From the NCBI GenBank assembly GCA_964423615.1, contig CAYRFQ010000102.1:1-28553 (forward strand): a stretch of DNA of 28,553 nucleotides, read 5' to 3'. The stretch is from CAYRFQ01 sp964423615. Lineage in GTDB: Bacteria > Planctomycetota > Planctomycetia > Gemmatales > Gemmataceae. Every line of letters begins with the position of its first letter. Position 1 is the first letter of the stretch. Shown in pieces: positions 1 to 7,643 of the stretch. The notes beneath the pieces are model-generated. The model was not told the origin of the DNA. It saw nothing but the letters and a program-made list of their open reading frames with translations, and ran no database searches. The position numbers and the translations under genes were made by a program.

Positions 1-300
1 CAAGACCACCGCCAAGGCCACCGCCCAGACCACCGATACCGCCGCCTAGGCCACCGATACCACCAAGACCACCAAGGCCACCGCCAAGGCCACCAATACC
101 GCCGCCAAGGCCACCAATACCACCACCTAGGCCGCCGATACCTCCACCAAGACCACCAAGACCGGCAGCTCCGCCGATCCCACCGATCCCACCGATCCCA
201 CCGATCCCGCCCGGTCCGCCGATTCCGCCGATTCCGCCAACACCACCGACGCCGCCAAGGCCGGCTGCACCACCTAGACCGGCGAAACCAGCTGCTCCAG
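1..300 (-). repeat. Glycine-rich tandem coding repeat
   Basis: The plus strand shows many short imperfect units of the type ccaccgccaaggccaccaat. Read on the minus strand they encode Gly-Gly-Ile/Leu-Gly-Gly runs with a few Ala and Pro. They form the C-terminal part of the VWA-like protein and continue past base 1, so the full array length is unknown. Such repeats are prone to copy-number change and to misassembly. Confidence 0.9.
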
Positions 301-2944
301 CAAGTTGACCGAATGCACTCACAGGTAGGACTAGCTCACCCACCGGATAGACTCGGACGACTTTCTCTTCCCAGGCACGAGCATCCGTCACGATTTCTAA
401 ATGGTTTCGGCGAATCACATAAATCGGATACCCAGGCACTTGGTTGAGTGCAAATTGGAGGGCGATACCCAGTGGCATTTTTTCCGGATACCTTGGAAAC
501 TTCACGTCCGTGATCAACGGGTCTTCTCCGGCGTTCTCCGCCTTAAAAGAGTCCATATTCACCAGGATCGGAACGGTCTTATCCTGGCCCTTTTTCGCAA
601 ACTCGTTTTGCATGTACGTCTGGAATAACTCGAGTAAATCACCCAATCGGATGCCGTCTTGCAATCCTTTGGTAGGAATGGGCGTTTTGAGCAACTCGGA
701 AATTTCTTTGGCCTCGCGGCGGCCTCTGTAGTCATCCGGTAATCCTTGAACCTCGTATTTGTCCTTCCGAATTCTTTTGATTGCCTTCCAGGTGGCAATG
801 TCGGGAAAGTGAATCGGCGGCTCATCGGAAAATGGGATGTGGACCTTCTCGATGTCCATGAAGAGCTGGATCACGGCTCGCTCACGTCGACGTTTGATCT
901 CGGCGAGTTTTTCCAGTCGGAAGCGAGCACCAGCTTGGAGGTACAGGGATTGAGTCGCAACCGGAATGCCCAAACCTTGCCTTTTGGCAGCCTCCTGGAT
1001 TGCAACCATCCCGGCTTCGATGTCGCGCATCGTCTTTTCTTCAATTCGGGCACGGTTCATCAACGCTCGAAAAACATTGAACTGCTGAATGAGCCGGTCG
1101 CGTTCCGCCACAATGGACGTTCGCCGGTCTCGATTCGTCTCTTGGATCGCTTCCGTGGCCTCTAACTGAGATTCGCGTGCTGTCATCACGCGGTCTTCCT
1201 CAACGATCGACCGTAATTCGGCACGAAGGCGGGTTGCCAATTGATCGCGGACGTCACGAGGAAGATCGTTACGGGCTTCCGTGTCCACCAACTTCTTGCG
1301 AACAAATTCGTGGGCCAAGTCACGATTTTCCCTTCGGAGCTTCCGAACCTTTCGCAAGGCGTCTTCGATATCCTCCTTGGCCTCTTGGACTCGGACGGCT
1401 TCGAGGGCGATTTGCTTTTTCAGCAAATCTTCCTCGGCTCCAGGGGCAGCGACGTTGTTCTCTGGTTGTTTGGGTTCGGGCTGATTGATCCCCAGTTGGG
1501 CCAGTTGCACCAACTTGCCTTTTTGAACCCGTACTTTTCCGTTGACTCGATCGAAACGAACTCCTTCTGTGTTGGCGGCTTTTTTGAGCTGGGCTCGAAT
1601 CATCTCCCGCGTCAATTCGCCTTTACGGAGTTTGTTGACGACTTGAAGGCCCGCCTTCGCCTCTCGGTCGTGGGGAGCCAACTTGAGAGTTCGAACGAAG
1701 AATTTGGCTGCGATATCTAGATTGTCCTCGTAGAGGCAAAATTCAGCACTGGCGAGTAAATTGTCCCTTTCGAGTCGGTTCCGCTCGTAGGCCAAGATCA
1801 ATGCACGGTCGGCTTGGATGAGAGCCGGAACGTCTGGAGCACGCTCCCATTGGGCCATCATGCTCGCGAGAAAGAAGTTGTCGGCCTCGCTTTTGGGAAG
1901 TTCTACTTTTTGGCTGTACTCGACAAGGTTCAATTCATCACCGCCGTAGACCCCTTGAACCGAATATTCGAGGTTCTCCAAGTCTTTGTATTTGCCGATG
2001 ATCAACGCCGGACTGTCCGTGCGGAGAGGCGGAAGGACAGTCGGGAGGTGCTTGACAACCTTGTTGTTGAGCTTGATGCTTTGTGGATAGAAGACCGGAG
2101 CTTGAAGAGCTTTTTCGACCCGTGATACGGCGTCGGCGACTTTTTCCTTAAAAATACTCACTCGGACGACTCGGCCACCGGTGCCGGTGGCTAGGCCGTG
2201 AAGGTTGGCCGAGTCGAACTGTTTGCCCATGGGTACGGAGAAGAAGTTGATCTTCCGATCTTTCATCTTCTGGACGAGAGCTTGACGCCCCTTCGCGGTC
2301 ACCTTCTTGTGAAGGCTCATACCATTACCCACGTACAGGATCACACGTTGTCGCCCTACCCTATCAAAACTGTCGACAACTTGTTGAACACCATGTCCAA
2401 GATCCACGTTTCCTGCTGGGTATTGCTCCCTCTTGAGATTGTTGAGGGCATCCTTGAGGACTTTGGACTCCTTGTCACCAGGGACGAAAGATTTTGTCAA
2501 ATTTTTGGTAAACTGCTTGTCGGGGGTTCCAAGTGTCCAAAGAGCGATGCGATCCTGTGGTGACACGTGGTTGACAAGGCCTTCCACGAGTTGTGTTGCG
2601 GCGTTCCAGGAGGAACCGGCTTGGCTCGCAGCCGTCGAAACAAGAACGACGATGTCTCTCGGTCGACGTGGAGTTTTTGTTGGTGCCTGGGCACGGATTT
2701 GAAGGGCAAAAAGGGACTCACCGTCAGTAGTGTCGTACGTGAAGACGGACCTTGTCTCGAATTTTGACTTGGCGATGGATTCTTCGAGTGTCGGAGTTTT
2801 TGGCTTCGATTTGCCGACTGTCCCACTCTTTGGGAGAAGAGGATTGTCAGGAACCGACCCCTCTCCCATGAGTTGAGAAGAACCGAGATAGGCCGCCAAA
2901 GCCAAACCGGCTAAGACGACCAGAAACCGACGAAACTTGGTCAT
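1..2944 (-). CDS. Secreted VWA-like protein with coiled coil and Gly-rich tail (3' end outside window)
   Basis: The frame is open from ATG at 2944 to the window edge, giving 981 codons without a stop. Residues 1-27 look like a signal peptide (MTKFRRFLVVLAGLALAAYL). Residues ~96-290 resemble a von Willebrand A fold: a hydrophobic strand RPRDIVVLVSTAAS, then QRVILYVGNGMS. The metal-site consensus DxSxS is replaced by S103-T-A-A-S107, so metal binding is doubtful. Residues ~505-640 are charged and heptad-like, probably coiled coil. Residues ~767-853 (DLLELFQTYM to YVIRRNHLEIVTD) look like the short secretin/TonB N-terminal-type (STN-like) modules common in planctomycete secreted proteins. From ~881 on the chain is GGIGG/GGLGG repeats. 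A GGGGG stretch lies about 10-14 nt before the start. It probably acts outside the cytoplasm in protein binding or the cell surface; the exact role is unknown. It is divergent from glnE and separated from it by a long gap. Confidence 0.85.
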   Translation of the reverse strand, partial: MTKFRRFLVVLAGLALAAYLGSSQLMGEGSVPDNPLLPKSGTVGKSKPKTPTLEESIAKSKFETRSVFTYDTTDGESLFALQIRAQAPTKTPRRPRDIVVLVSTAASQAGSSWNAATQLVEGLVNHVSPQDRIALWTLGTPDKQFTKNLTKSFVPGDKESKVLKDALNNLKREQYPAGNVDLGHGVQQVVDSFDRVGRQRVILYVGNGMSLHKKVTAKGRQALVQKMKDRKINFFSVPMGKQFDSANLHGLATGTGGRVVRVSIFKEKVADAVSRVEKALQAPVFYPQSIKLNNKVVKHLPTVLPPLRTDSPALIIGKYKDLENLEYSVQGVYGGDELNLVEYSQKVELPKSEADNFFLASMMAQWERAPDVPALIQADRALILAYERNRLERDNLLASAEFCLYEDNLDIAAKFFVRTLKLAPHDREAKAGLQVVNKLRKGELTREMIRAQLKKAANTEGVRFDRVNGKVRVQKGKLVQLAQLGINQPEPKQPENNVAAPGAEEDLLKKQIALEAVRVQEAKEDIEDALRKVRKLRRENRDLAHEFVRKKLVDTEARNDLPRDVRDQLATRLRAELRSIVEEDRVMTARESQLEATEAIQETNRDRRTSIVAERDRLIQQFNVFRALMNRARIEEKTMRDIEAGMVAIQEAAKRQGLGIPVATQSLYLQAGARFRLEKLAEIKRRRERAVIQLFMDIEKVHIPFSDEPPIHFPDIATWKAIKRIRKDKYEVQGLPDDYRGRREAKEISELLKTPIPTKGLQDGIRLGDLLELFQTYMQNEFAKKGQDKTVPILVNMDSFKAENAGEDPLITDVKFPRYPEKMPLGIALQFALNQVPGYPIYVIRRNHLEIVTDARAWEEKVVRVYPVGELVLPVSAFGQLAGAAGFAGLGGAAGLGGVGGVGGIGGIGGPGGIGGIGGIGGIGGAAGLGGLGGGIGGLGGGIGGLGGGIGGLGGGLGGLGGIGGLGGGIGGLGGGLGGGL

Positions 2945-3900
2945 GGTATGCTGACCCCCTAGAGATGATATCGACTTGTTCGTCCTGCCATGCCCTAACC
3001 CTCACACGATTTTGCAGAGAGGAGTGCACCTCGCTGTGGCCGGATCGACAAGACATAACTGAGAACCCCTGCCTCGGATCGCCCAGTTTGTGTTCAGATA
3101 AGAGATTTTACGAGAAGTGACGTCTTCGCTGCTAGTAGATTTTCTTCAAATTCGCCAAAGCTTCCATAAACAAAATGGTGATTTCCCCCGTTAGCCAGAT
3201 TTTTGAGAATGATGGGACGAAGTAGTAGATTTGATTTTGGAGGCGTATCCACGATGTTTCCATTCGTCAAAAAACTCACTTCTATCCGCTATTACGGATT
3301 GCTCCAGTGGGCTGAACGGTGGAAACTCTCGGTCTTTGCACCCAATAAGGTTATTAGGTCTGTTGTGACATCTCAGCACCTTCTGGATTGTGTTACCGCC
3401 GAATTCTTGAAATTCTTTTCTTGCCGCGGACTTTGACACTGGCATAATGAAAACGGAACCCAGGATCGATTTTACTTATCTCGAGCGCAGTTTTTGGAAA
3501 AAATAGCATAAATGACCGATTGGGGTTTGAGCGATTGTGCTTGCACACAGCTCTTTCGCAAACATTGCTCCAATGATGTTCGCAAAGAACCAGAGCAGAG
3601 ACCAACGACTCAATGACAATATCGAGCTATCGTTTATTAAATCAAGATTCATGGATTTTATGAACTCGCTAAACGTTTGTATATACAGCATTTTCTAAAG
3701 GATACAAGTACTTGAATACTTGCTAATCTTGCAGGCAACCCATTTGATCTCGTGCAAGCGGACAATAGTGCTTGCCAGATAGTCCTTGTGATTAGCCGAG
3801 CAAAGAATCTTGAAAACCCAAGCCTACTTCTTCGAACAAGACACTACAATCTCAACCGAAAAGTCCTACTGCCTTATTCCCAAAAACCCTTGTCACGCTC
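2945..3900. other. Gene-poor divergent intergenic region, 956 bp
   Basis: This stretch lies between the divergent VWA-like gene and glnE, so it should hold both promoters. It is visibly more AT-rich than the flanking genes. Short ORFs exist on both strands (for example minus 3191-3445, 3393-3605 and 3476-3691) but they overlap in different frames and match no family I know. Possible sites are a perfect palindrome CAAGTACTTG at 3705-3714, followed by another TACTTG, and a hairpin at 3529-3553. I see no convincing -35/-10 pair. Confidence 0.6.
3529..3553. other. Hairpin inside the divergent gap
   Basis: GAGC and TGTGC pair with GCACA and GCTC around a TT loop, with a small internal loop (gat/ca). 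On the plus strand it is followed by TTT. It could be part of a small RNA or a weak terminator; no adjacent gene explains it. Confidence 0.3.
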
Positions 3901-6900
3901 ATGCCATCGGAAGTCGCATCCACACTGGAGTCGGTCGAAGCTACTCAGCAGCTGTTGACAAGCTGGCGAGTTCGCGATTGTCATTTGGGCCAGCGAAATC
4001 TTGAACATATTGCCCAGACTATTGGTCCGAGTTCGCTCAACGATCTTGGAAGCCCTCTGGGACGCCTTCTCCCAAGATGCCCAGACCCCGACATGGGACT
4101 GAATAACCTCGAGAGGTTCTTGGCAGGGGTTAAAGAGTCCCAACGTCTCCAAGTTCTCGAGACCTTGTTGTCGTCTCGAGCTAAACCGCTCGAGACCCTT
4201 TTGTTGTTGTTGAGCACAAGCCAATTCCTGAGTGACCTACTCGTCCGCAACCCGTCCTTAATAGAGGTCATTCGGGCTCCTCTCCGGAATACCCCGAGCA
4301 AAAATGAGCTCCTCAACGCTCTTCGAACGGAGGTGGCGTCAGCTCATGATGACTCCAGTGTTCTGAAAGCATTCCGAGCGTTTCGCTACCGTCAACTGTT
4401 ACGGATTGGAACCAATGACATCGTGCGGGAAAGGCCACTCGAAGAAATCACCCAGGACATCTCTCGAATCGCCGAAACGTCCCTTGAGGTTGCCCTGGCA
4501 TGGGCGATGACTCAGATGATGGCTCGCCACGGCAAACCAAGAACCGAAGCCGGACAACCAGCCGAATGCGTCATTCTCGGGTTCGGAAAACTTGGCGGCA
4601 AAGAACTCAACTACAGTAGTGACATCGACATCATGCTCGTCTACGACGAGGACGGATCGACCCATGGTAAACGGCAGTCCGTCACCAACGATCATTTCTT
4701 CGGACGGGTGTTGTCGGAGGTCGTTCGTTTGCTTGGGTTGCACACAGAGCACGGGCAAGCTTATCGTGTCGATCTTCGACTTCGTCCCGAGGGACACCGA
4801 GGTCCCCTCGTACGTTCGCTCCTGAGCACCCTCTCTTATTACGATACACTTGGGAGGACATGGGAAAGGCAGGCCTTGATCAAAGTTCGGCCTGTTGCGG
4901 GAAATTCCAAGCTCGGTGATGATTTTCTCAAGTTGATCGAACCATTCGTTTATCGTAAATATCTTAGTTTCGCCGAGATAAACGAGATAAAGGCCCTCAA
5001 ACGACGTATAGAAGCCCGGACCAGGCAACAAGGCCACTTTCTCAGCGAGGTAAAGACCGGTTTCGGTGGGATTCGCGATGTCGAGTTCACGATCCAGTTT
5101 TTGCAATTGCTCAACGGTGGTGACTTACCCGGCCTTCGGCAAACGAACACACTGCGTGCTCTTCGCTCGCTTGATGAAACCGGTTGTTTGACCCACCAGG
5201 AATGGCAGATTCTTGACTCGACCTATCGTTTCCTACGAAAGATCGAACATCGACTTCAGCTGATGTATGATCTCCAAACTCACAAGATTCCCAACGAAGA
5301 ACAGGAAATTCGACGCTTGGCATGCACTATCGGTTACCTTGAACAGCCAAAAGACCACAGCCAAGAGTCGACAGACGGAACGCCTCTGTCTTCAGACTCC
5401 GGACTGTCAACTCCGAACGTTTCTGTCTCTCGAGTATCGCCTGTCGAGTATTCCGATCCAATCGTGTTGGCCTTCCTAGAGGACTACCGGGAAAAAACGA
5501 CTTTGAACCGAAAAATTCTGGACCATCTGCTCCACGAAGCGTTTTTGTCCGACGAAAAAAGTCCGCTAGCCCAAGAGACCGATCTCATTCTTGATCCAGA
5601 GCCTGATGCCGCGAAGATTCAAAGTGTTCTAGGAGAGTACCCATTCAAAGACATCTCGCGGGCCTACGATAATTTGACCGAATTGGCCATCGAGTCTGTT
5701 CCCTTTCTCTCAACTCGTCGCTGCCGCCATTTCCTGGCAAGCATAGCGCCTGGGTTGCTCCGAGCGATCGCCCAAACTCCTGATCCCGATATGGCCCTGG
5801 TGAACTTGGAAAAGGTATCTGCCTCGCTTGGGGGAAAGGCAGCACTGTGGGAGTTGTTCAGCTTCAGCGAGCCGGCCCTGAATCTTTACGTTCGGGTCTG
5901 TGCTTGGAGTGAGTTCCTCACTGACATATTGATCAACAACCCAGGCATGATCGACGAGCTTTTGGATAGCCTTGTGTTGGATCAAGCGCGCGATCTTCCG
6001 GATTTGCAACAAGAGCTTTCCGATCTATGCCGGCACGCCCAAGACCCCGAGTTGATCCTCCACAGTTTCCAGGACAAGGAGTTGCTCCGGGTTGGGGTTC
6101 GCGACATTTTGGGAAAAGAATCGTTCGACCAAACTTCTGCCGAATTGAGTGATTTAGCCCAGACGATCCTTGGGCAAGTCACAGATCTGATCGAATTAGC
6201 ATTGATCGCCAGACACGGAGTGCCCTCATTACGGAACAAAGTCGAGGGAACAGAAAACACCGAACAGCAAGATAACAAGCAAGAACCCGTCCACTCGGAC
6301 GCCGACCCTCAGAAGACTAGAGAGGAAATTGGTTGGCCTGGTGGCTTCCCCAAATGCCGATTCGTTCTGTTGGGTTTGGGGAAACTCGGGGGTCGGGAAA
6401 TGAGCTATCACAGCGACCTCGACCTCATCTTGGTTTATGAGGGAGATGGCAACACGATGCCACCGGAACGGGCCGGGCGTTTTCACGGGTTGAAGCTGTT
6501 CAGTATCGTGGAATTTTACACCGAGGTTGCAAGACACATCATCAAGGCGCTTGGGTATTCCGGGCCTCGTGGTCGCCTCTACCAAGTGGACTTCCGATTA
6601 CGACCGTCGGGTCAGTCTGGCAATCTCGCCATTTCTCTCGAGGAATTTGGGCGGTATTACAACTCTCCCATGGCCCAGCTTTGGGAACGCCAAGCCCTGA
6701 CTCGTGCTCGTGTGGTCCACGGTGATCCCGAGTTTGGGAGGGATGTTATGAAGCTCGTGGAGGATGCAGCCTATGGTCGCGGTTGGGAACAATCGATGGC
6801 CAGTGAAATCGGCAGAATGCGAGAGCGGGTGCAAGAGAGCAGCCATGTGCGTGACTTAAAGAGAGGTTTTGGGGGACTCATCGATATCGAATTCCTTGTC

Positions 6901-7260
6901 CAGCTCTACCGGCTGAAGCTTGGCAAAGATGACCCAAATTTCCGTGAAACAAATACTCGCAAAGCGCTACAGATGTTGCAAGAGTCAGGTACCTTGGCAG
7001 AGGAAGAAGCTCGGGAGTTGATCGAGTCGTATCAGTTCCTACGACTGGTGGAGAGTCGGTTACGAATTGTTCATAACCGGTCACTCGACGAACTTCCCAA
7101 CGACGAAGAGGAATTGGAAAAACTTGCGCGAATGCTCGGCTTCGAGTCGGGAAATGACGAGACGGCACGAACACGATTTGAGGCCAAATTGGACCACTAT
7201 CTAGTCAGGACGCGAGAACTGTTCCGCACCATCATCGACAGGGAAAAAGGAGAAAAGTAA
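3901..7260 (+). CDS. glnE: Bifunctional glutamine synthetase adenylyltransferase/deadenylase
   Basis: The 1119-residue product is GlnE, which adenylylates and deadenylylates glutamine synthetase to set ammonium assimilation, normally under PII control. Both nucleotidyltransferase domains are visible. The N-terminal one has GFGKLGGKELNYSSDIDI at residues 227-244, with acidic pair D241/D243. The C-terminal one has GLGKLGGREMSYHSDLDL at 825-842, with D839/D841. Each is followed by the usual RLRPEG/RLRPSG strand and a helical domain (GFGGIRDVEF, GFGGLIDIEF). It is longer than the ~946-residue E. coli protein. Polar low-complexity insertions at ~485-520 and ~783-815 account for part of the excess. 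No strong Shine-Dalgarno precedes the ATG. It stands alone: the upstream gene is divergent and the next gene is 383 bp downstream. Confidence 0.96.
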   Translation: MPSEVASTLESVEATQQLLTSWRVRDCHLGQRNLEHIAQTIGPSSLNDLGSPLGRLLPRCPDPDMGLNNLERFLAGVKESQRLQVLETLLSSRAKPLETLLLLLSTSQFLSDLLVRNPSLIEVIRAPLRNTPSKNELLNALRTEVASAHDDSSVLKAFRAFRYRQLLRIGTNDIVRERPLEEITQDISRIAETSLEVALAWAMTQMMARHGKPRTEAGQPAECVILGFGKLGGKELNYSSDIDIMLVYDEDGSTHGKRQSVTNDHFFGRVLSEVVRLLGLHTEHGQAYRVDLRLRPEGHRGPLVRSLLSTLSYYDTLGRTWERQALIKVRPVAGNSKLGDDFLKLIEPFVYRKYLSFAEINEIKALKRRIEARTRQQGHFLSEVKTGFGGIRDVEFTIQFLQLLNGGDLPGLRQTNTLRALRSLDETGCLTHQEWQILDSTYRFLRKIEHRLQLMYDLQTHKIPNEEQEIRRLACTIGYLEQPKDHSQESTDGTPLSSDSGLSTPNVSVSRVSPVEYSDPIVLAFLEDYREKTTLNRKILDHLLHEAFLSDEKSPLAQETDLILDPEPDAAKIQSVLGEYPFKDISRAYDNLTELAIESVPFLSTRRCRHFLASIAPGLLRAIAQTPDPDMALVNLEKVSASLGGKAALWELFSFSEPALNLYVRVCAWSEFLTDILINNPGMIDELLDSLVLDQARDLPDLQQELSDLCRHAQDPELILHSFQDKELLRVGVRDILGKESFDQTSAELSDLAQTILGQVTDLIELALIARHGVPSLRNKVEGTENTEQQDNKQEPVHSDADPQKTREEIGWPGGFPKCRFVLLGLGKLGGREMSYHSDLDLILVYEGDGNTMPPERAGRFHGLKLFSIVEFYTEVARHIIKALGYSGPRGRLYQVDFRLRPSGQSGNLAISLEEFGRYYNSPMAQLWERQALTRARVVHGDPEFGRDVMKLVEDAAYGRGWEQSMASEIGRMRERVQESSHVRDLKRGFGGLIDIEFLVQLYRLKLGKDDPNFRETNTRKALQMLQESGTLAEEEARELIESYQFLRLVESRLRIVHNRSLDELPNDEEELEKLARMLGFESGNDETARTRFEAKLDHYLVRTRELFRTIIDREKGEK

Positions 7261-7300
7261 CAAGCAAAAGTTGAAAGGTACGGAGTTTGTCTTGCCGTCG

Positions 7301-7316
7301 CTTTTGGCTCCAAAAG
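7301..7316 (+). terminator. Weak hairpin after glnE
   Basis: CTTTTGG and CCAAAAG form a perfect 7-bp inverted repeat 40 nt past the glnE stop, with a very short loop and no T-tract. It is a possible terminator or RNA 3' end stabiliser. Confidence 0.3.
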
Positions 7317-7367
7317 AACTACGACTAAATCTCGATTTTCCTTCCACCCCAGTACTTTTCCTTTTTC

Positions 7368-7377
7368 CTGTTAACAG
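7368..7377. promoter_or_regulatory. Palindrome CTGTTAACAG, possible operator
   Basis: This perfect 10-bp palindrome ends 7 bp before a consensus -35 hexamer. That is a common place for a repressor or activator site. No regulator gene lies in the window, so the link is inferred from position only. Confidence 0.3.
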
Positions 7378-7384
7378 AAGTTAG

Positions 7385-7413
7385 TTGACACTCCTTCCAG
7401 TCTGGCATAGTCT
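7385..7413 (+). promoter_or_regulatory. Candidate sigma-70 promoter for the MFS/lyase/symporter operon
   Basis: A perfect TTGACA (7385-7390) is followed after 17 bp by TAGTCT (7408-7413), a weak match to TATAAT. The strong -35, correct spacing and adjacent palindrome are in favour; the poor -10 is against. Confidence 0.35.
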
Positions 7414-7524
7414 CACCATCATTCTGTTTCTCTTCCGAGCGACAATCTCTCTTGCGTGGTAACTGATCGCTTTTTCGTCCTCGGTGAGATTCCAAGATCT
7501 AGTCCTGTATGGGAACTTTGGTGT

Positions 7525-7615
7525 TTCTTGGTCGGTTTTGGGTCCGACAGGTTTTCGGCAAACCGACGAGATTCTTCTTGGTCGGTTTTGGGTTCGACAG
7601 GTCGTCGCCAAAACC
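7525..7615 (+). repeat. Two-copy 50-bp direct repeat with hairpins in the operon leader
   Basis: Copy 1 begins at 7525 and copy 2 at 7575. They share 27 of 28 bases (core TTCTTGGTCGGTTTTGGG, then tCCGACAGGT against tTCGACAGGT). Each copy has its own downstream partner: GTCGGTTT 7531-7538 with AAACCGAC 7560-7567, and GGTTTTGG 7584-7591 with CCAAAACC 7608-7615. The second hairpin ends 28 nt before the MFS ATG. It may be a regulatory leader or a protein-binding array. Confidence 0.6.
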
Positions 7616-7643
7616 TCCATAAGCTGTAGTGAGACGTCCTGCC

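Larger units (their letters stand above)
7261..7643. other. Intergenic region and leader before the sugar-acid operon
   Basis: This 383-bp gap holds, in order, the weak hairpin after glnE, a perfect palindrome just upstream of a TTGACA box, and a 50-bp-spaced direct repeat whose two copies can each fold. I see no coding sequence in it. If the TTGACA promoter is real, the operon mRNA has an untranslated leader of about 220 nt. Confidence 0.55.

Noticed and set aside
1..300. CRISPR-like appearance of the repeated short units
   Set aside because: The units are imperfect, have no spacers and are in-frame Gly codons of a long gene.
401..2826. Several plus-strand ORFs of 75-159 codons
   Set aside because: They lie opposite the continuous 981-codon minus-strand gene, which has a signal peptide and recognisable domains.
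3393..3691. Two overlapping minus-strand ORFs, one with a hydrophobic stretch (LLWFFANIIGAMFAK)
   Set aside because: They overlap in different frames, have no ribosome site or family motif, and lie in AT-rich sequence where such ORFs arise by chance.
4399..5106. 235-codon minus-strand ORF inside glnE
   Set aside because: It is antisense to the first catalytic domain of GlnE and has no motif of its own.
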